DNA from: Pseudoips prasinana
Lineage: Eukaryota; Arthropoda; Insecta; Lepidoptera; Nolidae
Length of the DNA stretch: 64,000 nt
Reading direction: 5' to 3'
Assembly: GCA_951640165.1 (NCBI GenBank)
Contig: OX621259.1
Coordinates: 2,232,001-2,296,000, forward strand
The notes beneath the pieces were generated by a model. That model made no database searches, was not told the DNA's origin, and saw only the letters and a list, made by a program, of their open reading frames with translations. Below, piece by piece: positions 1 through 8,630 of this stretch (its first letter is position 1; each line of letters opens with the position of its first letter). The translations under genes were made by a program, and so were the position numbers.

Positions 1-340
1 GTAAGTAGCTCAGGTATGGAAATACCTTCTTATTACCATTTTAAGTACCTACTGTAAATATTATGACTGAAATCTTTTGAACACGCCGACTTTGAATATT
101 TTTTTTATACGTGATAAAAATGTAAACACGGCTTAGTAGATGGCAGGCGCCGGCGGGTGAAAAGCGTAGTTTTCTGTTCCTAACTACTACATAGGCACGA
201 GTGTGTGCGTAGGAATAGAGTAGTATGCTCGAACAATTTGTGTTAAGTCAGGACACGTATGTTATTAAAAAAAAAACGGGTGTTTTTAAGTAAGTTAAAT
301 TACAGATGTTATTTTAGTTATATAATTTAATATTCTAATT
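1..340. other. Unassigned AT-rich sequence
   Basis: No coding region or repeat family is recognised in this stretch. It is AT-rich and non-coding in appearance. Confidence 0.4.
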
Positions 341-545
341 GGGATGTCTGAGGTCTTGCGTTTATTCCGTTACATGTTGTATATTATAGTGCACAAGAGT
401 GTGCAAAAACACGGGTGCACTTTTAAACTCACTCACAGGATCCGATGGCGGCTTTACGTCCTTTCAGAGGCACGGGGGTGTGACACCGCCAACTCGCTTA
501 CTTCGGGCTACCATATAGAATGCATAGGTACGTAGAACTGGACGC
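341..545 (-). repeat. SINE family A fragment
   Basis: This piece matches the middle and tail of the fuller family A copies at 4,538-4,905 and 16,168-16,537. Shared blocks are the GTGCACAAG...GTGTGC segment, GGCTTTACGT, GGCACGGGGGTGT and CCGCCAACTC. The tRNA-like head present in the full copies is missing. Orientation is minus, judged from the head in the other copies. A smaller piece of the same tail lies at 17,095-17,150. Confidence 0.55.
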
Positions 546-574
546 AGCGCGCTGCCCACAATGTTATCTACAAT

Positions 575-1060
575 ATATATGATCTTGTCTTTGGTTGAAA
601 ACCGCTGGATGTGGATTCTTGATATTGTGGAGGTCTTTGGAGGAAGCATGCGTCCAGCAGAGGACTTCTTTCAGCTGATATGACTTGTCTGCTGCCACGC
701 ATGACGTCTATGTTATAAATAAGCCAAATCCATATTGTTACATGTAACGGTTTAAAGTTCCCGTGTCCGAAAACCGACGGCTCCCTCACTTCAGGCCTGT
801 TGGGGCAGACAGGTTCTCGAGTGGCGACCACAAACCGGAAGACACAGCGTGGGCAGCTCCTCTACAAGACCTCGACCGATGATCTTGTGAGGAGCAAAAT
901 CGGCAATAGTGGAGATCTTTCAAGAAGGCCTTTGTCCAGCAGTGAACGTCTTTCGGCTGATAGCATGATGGATACATGTTTGCTGCCGCGCCCCTGATTT
1001 CTACGTAGTGTAGAAGCCAAACCCATCTTGTTAAATTTCATTTAAAGTTTCCGTACTTAG
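575..1060 (+). repeat. Two tandem LINE 3'-end fragments (RTE-like)
   Basis: Two similar segments (about 590-765 and 790-1,060) each carry the pattern GGAGATCTTT...AAGGCCTTTGTCCAGCAGTG...GCTGATA. This is the usual 3' tail of RTE-type LINEs and their derived SINEs, and it also follows the RT fragment at 12,790-13,215. The second copy has the GGGGCAGACAGGTTCTCGAGTGG block found upstream of that tail. Both run into a related AAGCCAAAyCCATaTTGTTA segment, so the pair looks like a tandem duplication. Neither codes. Confidence 0.5.
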
Positions 1061-1424
1061 TGAATTCAAAATTTCTGCTCTAATTATTTGAGTTTCTAGA
1101 TATTCAAAGGAAAGTTAAGTTATAGTTTTTCCTTAATAAATTTTGGAGCCTTTGTCTTTTATAATTTAAAGCTTTACGTTGTTATTCCTCTGTAGTGTAA
1201 AACTTTTAAATCAGACGCAAAATAAGTGACAGCCAATGGCGTCAATTTATTTCAATATGTGTACAATTTGTACGAATCATGGTACCTATTAGAATTTTAC
1301 CGTAAAATATAATATTTATGTATCGATAATTTTGGGAGCTATGATTTTTTTACAAATTTAAGACTGAGAGTGATTGTTATAAATAGTTTAGTTTTTTTTT
1401 TATTATTACTTTTTTAATGACAAC
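1060..1424. other. Unassigned AT-rich sequence
   Basis: AT-rich sequence with no open frame of note and no repeat family that I recognise. Confidence 0.4.
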
Positions 1425-1502
1425 GCCCGCACTAGTGAAAGGAATCCCTGTGTCGCGAGGAACTTTACAAACATTTAATAGACGGACACAATTACATCCT
1501 AA
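1425..1502 (-). repeat. SINE family B tail fragment
   Basis: Antisense copy of the family B tail: ACAACGCCCGCACTAG, then CCCTGTGTCGCG, and a GACGGACACAA block that mirrors TTTGTGTCCGTC in the plus-strand copies (for example 7,024-7,205). The tRNA-like head is absent. Confidence 0.6.
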
Positions 1503-1514
1503 TTTATATATATC

Positions 1515-2071
1515 CGCAGCTAGACCTGGTCTCAAACCGAGCCCGTAAACTTATATGGGTATTCAAACATCTTAGAGACATAGCAAACAAGCAACTACTA
1601 ACGTACGTTTACATAACACTTGTCCAGTCAATACTTCTGTACTGTATATCGGCCTGGGGAGGTACTTACAAAACAAAATTTGTGAGCATTGAGCGCACAC
1701 AAAGATATCTATTAAAAATAATGTTACACAAGAAAAGATACTTTAGTACCGACAGACTATATCGCGAAGCAAATGTGCTAACAGTCAGGCAAATTTATAT
1801 ACTAAAAATCGTCCTCAGAACACATGAAAAAATCGACGTCGATCCAAACATACATAAAAAGCGAACACCACGTGCAGTTATAACATACCCTCGGACCAAG
1901 ACAGTCTTTTCCACAAAACAGTTCCATTATAATTCGATAAGGCTATACAACAATATAAACAAGAAACTAACTATATACAATATGACTTCCCTGAAATGTA
2001 AAACAGTGGTAACGGAGTGGCTAAAAACACTCTCCTACCAAAAAACAGAGGAACTATTAAAAAATGACTGA
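1515..2071 (+). pseudogene. LINE reverse transcriptase, C-terminal fragment
   Basis: One open frame covers the region, with the in-frame start upstream of 1,682 already lost. It reads LDLVSNRARKLIWVFKHLRD, then a thumb-like segment LVQSILLYCISAWGGTY, then a basic helical tail ending ...KTEELLKND. The Y-x(n)-SILLYCISAWGG pattern is typical of the region after the RT palm in jockey/CR1-type non-LTR retrotransposons. The 5' part of the element is missing, so this is a 5'-truncated, dead copy. The element seems to run on through the CA microsatellite to the TTTTGAA-repeat tail near 2,440. Confidence 0.7.
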
Positions 2072-2127
2072 TGATAGTGTTATGAATCACTCCTCGCACA
2101 TACATCACACAGAGTATACATTGTATA

Positions 2128-2256
2128 CACACACACACATACGCACTCACACACGCACGCGCACAAACACACACACACACACACACACACACGCGCGCGC
2201 ACTCAAACTCACCCGCAAACGCACTAAACACACACAGACACACACCATAATAAAAT
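2128..2256. repeat. (CA)n-rich microsatellite
   Basis: A run of CA dinucleotides broken by CG, CT and CAAA variants. The longest pure stretch is near 2,166-2,191. The open frames across it on both strands (Thr/His-rich, Cys/Val-rich) are by-products of the repeat. Confidence 0.95.
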
Positions 2257-2259
2257 AAC

Positions 2260-2441
2260 CATGTCTCATTTTAAGTTCTTAGTTTATTAATAATATAATA
2301 TGTTATGTTTGTCAAAGCTACAGCCAAGAGGGGACTCCTCTAACACAGGTTGAAAAACTTAACAGAAGAGTTCCCAAAATCTGTAAAATACTCATGTAAA
2401 AGTTGATGAATAAACATTTTTGAATTTTGAATTTTGAATTG
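2260..2441 (+). repeat. Probable LINE 3' UTR and tail
   Basis: AATAAA-like signals and a terminal (TTTTGAA)n tail at about 2,412-2,441 follow the RT fragment and microsatellite. Short tandem tails of this kind are usual at the 3' ends of jockey/CR1-like LINEs. Assignment to the LINE at 1,515 is inferred from position. Confidence 0.45.
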
Positions 2442-2880
2442 AAATGAAAGTTCGTTGATAATTTGAAAAATATTTACAATGACTGTGATATTATATAAGT
2501 CCAATATAAAAAAGGTAAAATACATAGACTAATTAGGTACACAAAAACTATCTATGTCGTGGGCAATTACTATTTTTAAGTGTTGTAAGTCTGGTGCACA
2601 GTTTACACCATTCTTAGAATGTGGCGATGCGGCAAATATCGTATCAGCAAGGATATCCGTTGGTGCACAAATATATTTAGACTGGTTATACATTCTACGA
2701 AAGAACAGTCTATAAGAATCGGTGCATTACATGATATATCGGAGAAAACGACAAAGCATATGAAAATTTGAAACTGACTTTCGAATTCAGAACACTCCTT
2801 TTTTGAAGCACCATAAATATCATAATATCAAATATCTTGTGATAACTAACACACTGTTACGAAGGTCCCAAACTAGGCAG
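2442..2880. other. Unassigned sequence
   Basis: AT-rich, with no gene or repeat family recognised. Confidence 0.4.
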
Positions 2881-3118
2881 AGCCTGTGCTATGTTTTCTT
2901 TTTATATAATAGGATGACAAACGAGCAAGTGGGTCACCTGATGGTAAGTGATCACCGCCGCCCATGGACACCCGCACCACCTGAGGAGCTGCATGCGCGT
3001 TGCCGGCCTTTAAGAAAAGAATATCTCTCGCTTCTTGAAGGTTGCCATGTCATACCGGATCGGAAATACCTCCGCAGCTCAGTCAAGAAGACATCAGTAA
3101 ACATAGTTATTATATAAT
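2880..3118 (-). repeat. Jockey-like LINE 3'-region fragment
   Basis: Carries GAGCAAGTGGGTCACCTGATGGTAAGTGATCACCGCCGCCCATGGACACCCGC, a block shared with 21,790-22,110 (opposite orientation), 31,385-31,440 and 45,055-45,345. In the minus copy at 31,380-31,960 this block lies just downstream of the RT coding end, so it is read as a LINE 3' UTR. The open frame across it has no recognisable protein. Confidence 0.5.
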
Positions 3119-3131
3119 CTTACAAACATTG

Positions 3132-3506
3132 TCCTACTAATATTATGAACGTGAAAGTTTGTAAGTATGGATGGATGGATGTTTGTTACTCTTTCACGTA
3201 AAATTACTCAATGGATATTAATGAAACTTAACAATAATATATATAGCTTATACATCAGAATAACGCATAGGCTACAATTTATAACGATATTGTGTGAATT
3301 GTCCAAAATATGACGATAAGTGTCAAGTAAGTAGGATAAAATATACCATCAGCGAGCTATTCCGGCGGCAACTACCGAAACCGCTATAGGTACACATCCT
3401 ACTAATATCATAAATGCGAAAGTTTGTGAGTATAGATGTAGTTATGTTTATTACTCCTTGACGCCAAAACTACTTAAACGCGGGTGAAACCGTGGGGCAT
3501 AGCTAG
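3132..3506 (+). mobile_element. Helitron-like non-autonomous element (Lep1-type)
   Basis: Starts TCCTACTAATATTATGAACG and ends ...GGGGCATAGCTAG, matching the TC...CTAG termini expected of Helitrons and the general consensus seen in lepidopteran Lep1-like elements. A second copy of the left end (TCCTACTAATATCATAAATG) begins at 3,406, so there is an internal restart or tandem insertion. No coding capacity. Related copies lie at 34,023-34,372 (plus) and 36,227-36,894 (minus). Confidence 0.6.
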
Positions 3507-3542
3507 AGTATACATAAATTACATCCAGACACAGAACAAATA

Positions 3543-3645
3543 ATCATGCTCATCACACAACTATTGTCCTGGGTGGGGACTAAACCCACGACCTCTGTGG
3601 TAGCAGTCCGGGTCACTAAACACTTTGCCAATAGACCAGTCATGT
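3543..3645 (-). repeat. SINE family C fragment
   Basis: Antisense tRNA-like block: CCTGGGTGGGGACTAAACCCACGACCTC reads on the other strand as a box B-like GGTTTAGTCCC, followed by a box A-like segment near 3,620-3,640. Part of the widespread family C. Confidence 0.5.
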
Positions 3646-3651
3646 TGCTTA

Positions 3652-4323
3652 AAAACCGGCCAAGTGCGAGTCGGACTCATGCACGAAGGGCTCCGTAAAT
3701 TATCTATAAAAACAGCAAAAATATCAAGTTTGTTGTATGGGAGTACCACTTAATTATTTGTTTTAGTTTTTTAACTTAACTATTTATTTTTATTGTAATA
3801 TTAATAATATCTAGGGAATATGTCACACAGATCATCCTAGCCCCAAACTAAGCAAAGCTTGTACTATGGGTACCAGGCGACGATATACATACTAAATATA
3901 GATAGATAAATACTTATATACATAGAAAACATCCATGACTCAGAAACAAATATTCGTGCTCATCACACAAATATTTGCACTTACCGGGATTCGAACCCAG
4001 GACCACCAGCTTCGTAGGCAGGAGCACTACCAACTAGGCTACGGTGACCGTATTGCAAATATATAACTAAATATTTTGTGAATATTTGAAGCGTTTACCT
4101 ATTTCCAGACTAAAAAAAAATAATTTAATAAACGTTTGCTGTATGGAAGCCTCCTTAAGAATGTATTTTATTCTGCTTTTTTAGTATAATATGTTTTAAT
4201 AGCGGCAAAAAAAATATAATCTGCGAAAATTTAAACTTCATAACTATCACGGTTCATGAGTTACAGCCTGGTGACAGACGGACCGATACACAAACAGCGG
4301 AGTCTTATTAGGGTCCCGTTTTA
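3652..4323 (+). repeat. Dispersed repeat 'CGGCCAAGTGCGAG', split by a SINE
   Basis: Left part CCGGCCAAGTGCGAGTCGGACTC...CACGAAGGGCTCCGTA and right part ATCACGGTTCATGAGTTACAGCCTGGTGACAGACGGAC...GTCTTATTAGGGTCCC match the single continuous copy at 25,515-25,830. Here they are separated by a SINE at about 3,828-4,052. This is a common lepidopteran non-coding repeat. Its class (SINE or MITE) cannot be settled from this sequence. Confidence 0.55.
3828..4052 (-). repeat. SINE family C (tRNA-derived), inserted in another repeat
   Basis: On the minus strand it begins with a tRNA-like head: box A-like TAGCCTAGTTGGTAGTGC and box B-like GGTTCGAATCCC. The family body (CATACTAAATATAG...CTTATATACATAG...CTCAGAAACAAATA) follows. 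It interrupts the repeat at 3,652-4,323. Confidence 0.65.
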
Positions 4324-4364
4324 CCCATCTGGTATGCGGCACTGTACAAAATACCTTGAAATCA

Positions 4365-4450
4365 CACAAGTATTGTCCTAGATGGGAATTGAACCCACGA
4401 CCTCTGGCGTAGCAGTCAGGGTCACTAACTAATACACCATTGGGCAGTAT
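4365..4450 (-). repeat. SINE family C head fragment
   Basis: ATTGTCCTAGATGGGAATTGAACCCACGACCTC is the antisense of a tRNA-like box B region. A short fragment without the body. Confidence 0.5.
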
Positions 4451-4537
4451 CCGAACTTAAAGTAACAGACATTTGGTCAGTTTTAAGTTAAATACATATT
4501 CTGTAATCCCATGTATGAACCTATGAAGCCTATTATG

Positions 4538-4905
4538 ATGTCCTCCCGACCGAATTTCGGCCACGGCGGCCAGTCTTAATGGAGACTAGCCAATTGCGCA
4601 GCACATATTATAGTGCACAAGTGTGTGCGCAAACACAGGGCACTTTCTATTCCATCACTCTCATGATCCGATGGGACGCCTAGCGACACGACCGGAAAGA
4701 GTTCAGATACAGGACCGACGGCTTTACGTGCTCTCCGAGGCACGGGGGTGTAATACCGCCAACTTCCAGACCTCGGGCTGATACTGAGAAATTTCTTTTT
4801 ACGGTAAAATCCCAAAATCACTTTTTGTGCCCGACCCGGGATTTGAACCCAGGACCTCATTATCTGCGGTTGAACACGCTACCGCTATACCAACGAGGCA
4901 GTCAA
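4538..4905 (-). repeat. SINE family A (tRNA-derived), full copy
   Basis: Read on the minus strand the element opens with a tRNA-like head at 4,905 going down: GACTGCCTCGTTGGTATAGCGGTAGCG holds a good box A (TGGTATAGCGG) and GGGTTCAAATCCCGGG a good box B. The body carries the GGCACGGGGGTGT/GGCTTTACGTGC and GTGCACAAGTGTGTGCGC blocks. Other copies: 16,168-16,537, 21,200-21,745 and 56,463-56,868, all in the same orientation. It is not a functional tRNA gene, because the head lacks a closed acceptor stem and runs into the SINE body. Confidence 0.8.
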
Positions 4906-5286
4906 AGCCTATTCTATGCATGTATTAATGCATGCCTGTATAAACCTATGTAGCCTATTATAGGCCTATCATGTTGCTTAAAAAGTACCTGAAAATAACC
5001 ATAAATATTGAATAGGTTTATCAAAATAAGCATCTGTCTCGTTTTATCACATTTCACTAAATATTTGTACTTTCATGCTATTCCGCTCGGCAGACCGCGA
5101 TCTATTTGACAAAATCCATTGAGGTGAATATAGTTTAGGCACAGAATAAAGAGTACTTACGGTTTAGGTGTTATTAAAATCCGGTCAACCGTTTTCATAT
5201 TATTTCATCTACTAGAAATACTCCATACCTTTTGGTGGGTCATTTACAGAAATGGAACTATCCGATACGTTTAACTTGATTCTTTA
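4906..5286. other. Unassigned sequence
   Basis: No coding region or repeat identified. The first 40 bases may be the flank of the SINE insertion. Confidence 0.35.
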
Positions 5287-5528
5287 TTGAGGCTCTCATA
5301 ACCAGATGCTCTCACTGGTCCGTAAGTGATTAGCGAGGTTAAGCAACTAGGCTCGCGGTCAGTCTATAGATTGGTGACCGCAAAAGTAGTTAATTTCTGA
5401 CCATTTCTGTGCTTTGGAGGGAAAGTTAAGCTATTAGATAACAGTCGTTAGCCATGTCAGAGGCCTACTGGGCGGCTGGAACAACTCTGACACTAGCGTA
5501 ACCACTGCCCATACGGTAAGTTACTTGA
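5287..5528 (+). repeat. 5S rRNA-derived SINE (SINE3-like)
   Basis: The head GGTCCGTAAGTGATTAGCGAGGTTAAGCAACTAGGCTCGCGGTCAGTCTATAGATTGGTGACCGC matches the internal promoter half of 5S rRNA, with TTAAGCA (box A region) and CGGTyAGTnnnTAGATGGGTGACC (box C) in order and correctly spaced. A body follows with TTTCTGAGCGTCTCCGTGCTTCGGAGGGCACGTTAA and a tail GTAACCACTGCCCATACGGTAAG. At least ten copies or fragments occur on both strands (14,195; 15,300; 31,140; 34,545; 34,765; 38,970; 45,385; 45,920; 52,935; 54,985). The 5S origin is my inference from motif order. Confidence 0.65.
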
Positions 5529-6035
5529 TTTTTACTCGTCCTGAATATTTTATGGTTTTAATCGATTGTCGTGATCGTCATTGTAAGTTAAGTAAGTAAT
5601 TATACTTTAATTTATGCTCATTCATTCATTACGCTTAAAGAAATTTATTTCTTAAAATATGTAATACAATATTCACTTTTACTGAGAAATACTTAATAAC
5701 TTACCTACGTAATTAATAGTACGAAGCGACACAACTTTAGTTACTTAATGTAATTATTGCTAGATACATGAAATAAACTTGTAATTGTTCAAAACATATT
5801 GAATTTGATATTAAATTTATTTAGTAGTGTAGGTCATCATGGTAAGTTTTTTTAATTTGATTCGGGTTTTCATTATTTATATTACTTTTCAATATTTATG
5901 TTACTGTTTACTCTTTCTTATACATATATATATTGGTCTAGTGTTTAAGTAATCTTTTCCGGCGAGCCAGTATTCTCCCAACCGGTCACACGTTGAAATA
6001 AAATTTTAATAGTTAGAATAACTAAAAAACATGCT
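5529..6035. other. Unassigned AT-rich sequence
   Basis: Strongly AT-rich, with no gene or repeat family recognised. Confidence 0.4.
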
Positions 6036-6530
6036 TTTAGCACGCACTAAGGCCGCCATGTTGGATTTGGGTTACGTGATTATTTTTTTCGTATCCCATT
6101 CAGCAAACCCTTTCATTTATTACCCAAATCATGGGGGTGCATTTCAAATATATAATACCAATCTTGAATGTCCGCCATATTGGATTTAAGTCACGTGATA
6201 ATTTTTTTCGTATTCCTGACAGCAAAACCTTTCATTTGATACCCATATCATGCGGGTGCAATTCAAATAGCCTGTCCTCCATCTTGGACGTCCGCCATAT
6301 TGGATTTAAGTCACGTGACTATTTTTTTCGTATTCCTGACAGCAAACCACCATCCACCATCTTGGGAGGCCGCCATATTGGATTGGTTTCTTAGCTAGTC
6401 ATGTATTGTCATCAGAACTCAGAGCGTGTGGAAAAGTTCATCCTAATCAGAGACCGGGAAGTGGGTCAAATTAAGATCCCAAGATTTTCTTACATACATA
6501 CATAGTTAGTTACAAGTGAAGCTAATATAA
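6036..6530 (+). repeat. Dispersed element with about three tandem 120-bp units
   Basis: Three tandem units contain CGCCATnTTGGATTTrrGTCACGTGA, TTTTTTTCGTATTCCTGACAGCAAA and TTTCATTTGATACCCA. A tail follows: TAGCTAGTCATGTATTGTCATCAGAACTC...CCGGGAAGTGGGTCAAATTAAGATCCCAAGATTTTCTTACATACATACAT. A shorter copy with the same TTTTAGCACGCACTAA start and tail lies at 37,885-38,150. The open frame at 6,131-6,394 is a by-product of the tandem units. Confidence 0.65.
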
Positions 6531-6574
6531 GCGTGTTAAAAACACCTAAGAGGCCACTATCTTAAATTATTTGC

Positions 6575-6790
6575 TAGTTTGTATCACAATAATCCCCACA
6601 AAAACTTTATAAGCAACAGAGTAGTTGGAGCGTGGAATAAACTCCCATACATACTTACAAGTGAAAGTAATAAAAGCGTGTTAAAAACTGCTTTAGGTAG
6701 ATGAAACCGTATCATAGTAGCACACCGAAGAAGCGTTTGTGGACCTATTATAAATAGCGGTACAGGTAAACACTTGCCGGCCCACTTCCA
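6575..6790 (+). pseudogene. LINE RT extreme C-terminal fragment
   Basis: The plus strand reads a short RNRVVGAWNKLPY-like segment, the conserved 'N-R-V-V-x-x-W-N-x-L-P' motif near the C-terminus of jockey/CR1-type LINE ORF2. An ESNKSVKN segment follows. Frame is quickly lost. The minus-strand open frame across the same bases is a shadow. Confidence 0.5.
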
Positions 6791-6814
6791 CAATTACCGG
6801 TTTATTACTAGCCG

Positions 6815-6965
6815 AATCAAGCAGCTTCCAGCGACCGTCGCAAGCTCATACATTCATCTCGTAGCCGAGATAGCAGGCCTCACACTGCGGGTTCCGGTTC
6901 GTGGTTATCACTCGCTTGCTTTTCGATGACGTCACTAAGTGCCTTTTTATTTTTCAATACCTCTT
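6815..6965 (-). repeat. RTE-like LINE fragment
   Basis: Shares CAGCTTCCAGCGACCGTCGCAAGCTCATACATTCATC and GGTTCGTGGTTATCACTCG with 12,580-12,690, which lies next to other RTE pieces. Non-coding, orientation uncertain. Confidence 0.4.
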
Positions 6966-7023
6966 GGGGTATCCGGTTTAATCATAAATAATATGAGCGA
7001 CTACTGGAAGACCTCCAGTAAAC

Positions 7024-7205
7024 GACAGTGTGGCGCAGCGGCTAAGACAGTCGCCTCGCTGCTTCGTGTCGCGGGTTCGAATCCCACGCCGAACAACTAT
7101 TTGTGTGACCCATAAATAGTTGTTCTGAGTCTGGATGTAATTTGTGTCCGTCTATTAAATGTTTGTATTAAATGTCTATTAAATTCCCTAGTGCGGGCGT
7201 TGTCT
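7024..7205 (+). repeat. SINE family B (tRNA-derived), full copy
   Basis: tRNA-like head with box A (TGGCGCAGCGGCTAAGACAG) and box B (GGGTTCGAATCCC). The family body follows: CAACTATTTGTGTGACCCATAAATAGTTGTTCTGAGTCTGGATGTA, TTTGTGTCCGTC and the tail TCCCTAGTGCGGGCG. The body holds a small hairpin (ACAACTATTTGTG...CAyAAATAGTTGT). Copies with heads at 8,228, 15,868, 19,926 and 37,490 are also on the plus strand. Confidence 0.8.
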
Positions 7206-7248
7206 TTATAAAAAGACTAGACAACTGGTTGCCTAGTCTTTTTATAAA
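7205..7248. repeat. Inverted repeat, 16-bp arms
   Basis: Left arm 7,205-7,220 and right arm 7,233-7,248 are perfect complements (TTTATAAAAAGACTAG / CTAGTCTTTTTATAAA) around a 12-base loop. It abuts the tail of the SINE before it. Confidence 0.85.
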
Positions 7249-7286
7249 TGTTTATTATTAGTTGTTTGTATGTTTAGTATTAGTTA

Positions 7287-7326
7287 TTTAAAAGTACAAG
7301 TTTACTGGTAAACTTGTACTTTTAAA
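7287..7326. repeat. Inverted repeat, 18-bp arms
   Basis: Left arm 7,287-7,304 and right arm 7,309-7,326 (TTTAAAAGTACAAGTTTA / TAAACTTGTACTTTTAAA) are perfect complements around a 4-base CTGG loop. Confidence 0.85.
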
Positions 7327-7344
7327 TAAAATGAATGATTAAAA

Positions 7345-7950
7345 CATTTATAAAATTTATTTTATAACAGCAATGATATTTAGCTAGCTCGTATCAAGTT
7401 ATTGTCAAGAGATTATGTTTAAGTTTAATTATCTAGTTTAAGTCTAATATTTTTAATACATATTTTCAATGGTTCTGTCTATATTAAGGTGTTATTATTA
7501 TGACGGACCTTGTGTTAATAACGACGGTCGCGCTTTAATGCTACCACCGGATCCAATGCGCCCCAACTGAGAAGACCCAGCGAAACAAACTCAGCGGGTG
7601 TCTCTACTACCGGTTTCAACACGGCCCAGTTGAGACGCTCCGGCGAAACATACTCAATGGGGCATATTCACGAGATTTGGTCCACTTACTGTAATTATTT
7701 AGCAGGCAAACACAATATATGCTCGATCGGTTGTCTGATTAATTATTTATTTTAGGTTTAATATATTAGAAAGAGAAAATAAAAACGTCAAAATAAAAGT
7801 AACATTAATCATTTTGAGACACAACCAGCAGTTCTGAAATTCGTAGAATATTTAAATAATAGATAGTTTTATTACAGATAGTTCATGTAACATAAAAGAT
7901 TACTCATGTCTATATGGCTATAAGATCTCCAGCGGACTATGTGCAGGTAG
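7345..7950 (+). repeat. Unclassified dispersed repeat G, copy 1
   Basis: Matches 29,818-30,622 over most of its length: GATATTTAGCTAGCTCGTATCAAGTTATTGTCAAGAGATTA, then GACGGACCTTGTGTTAATAACGACGGTCGCGCTTTAATGCTACCACCGGATCC, and CAGTTGAGACG...CGGCGAAACATACTC. It ends near TGTCTATATGGCTAyAAGATCTCCAGCG. There is no open frame. The left part is shared with the LINE-tail-like repeats at 45,567-45,850 and 63,500-63,770. Confidence 0.65.
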
Positions 7951-8227
7951 ATGCCGACCGCCAAATGTCTTTATCGTCAATGTAATCCTTAGTAGTGTAG
8001 TAACCCTTAGCCATAAGTTCACGTTTTTTAAATATGTAAATAACTAGTTGCGATGTCACTTGTTGTGTTTGACACCTGGTGTTGTAAACACGGTCAATGT
8101 GATTATGCGGTTAGCTATTTTAATTGCACGCATGATGTTGGTCTAAGTTGAAATAGTAGAACAATCTAATGACACACGATATTTTTAACAGTGTCAGGCA
8201 ATATCAAACGCTGACGTTGCCTGATGT
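7951..8227. other. Unassigned sequence
   Basis: No gene or repeat family recognised. Confidence 0.35.
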
Positions 8228-8345
8228 TTTTAGTGCAGCGGCTAAGACAGTCGCCTCGCCACTTCGTGGCTCGGGTTTGAGTCCCGTGCCGGGCAACTAT
8301 TTGTGTGACCCATAAATAGCTGTTCTGAGACTAAAACTTTCCTTT
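8228..8345 (+). repeat. SINE family B, head and start of body
   Basis: Box A-like GTGCAGCGGCTAAGACAGTC and box B-like GGGTTTGAGTCCCG, then CAACTATTTGTGTGACCCATAAATAGCTGTTCTGAG. It is truncated before the usual tail. Confidence 0.75.
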
Positions 8346-8630
8346 TGAGTCTACCTTTAAATTTATTAGTTTTAATTATACATATACTAGACAATTTCAT
8401 TACATTTGAATGCCATTTTGTTGACAAAATGTGTATCGAACTCTACTAAACGTTTTATGTCACCAAATGTTTACCACGTTTGAAGCAAATAAATAAATAT
8501 GGATAAACAACATCTTTCGATCCATATCCCAATAATTACGGAACCTTTTGCTGTTCTACTTTACTGTGCTGTGTATTTTTGATTGCCTTGTTTGTCTGTC
8601 AGAAGTGAATCGGCAGAATTTAATCGCATT
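8346..8630. other. Unassigned sequence 3' of the gypsy pol
   Basis: No 3' LTR, envelope frame or polypurine tract is visible here. The gypsy element on its right therefore appears cut off at its 3' end. Confidence 0.4.

Noticed and set aside
2064..2258. Thr/His-rich and Cys/Val-rich frames
   Set aside because: These are translations of the CA microsatellite.
4800..4905. Genuine tRNA genes at the SINE heads (also 7,024, 8,228, 16,470, 37,490, 44,690)
   Set aside because: Boxes A and B are present, but the acceptor stems do not close and each head continues into a shared SINE body.
8346..8630. Envelope gene or 3' LTR of the gypsy element (endogenous retrovirus)
   Set aside because: No envelope frame, LTR copy or polypurine tract is present; the element ends inside integrase.
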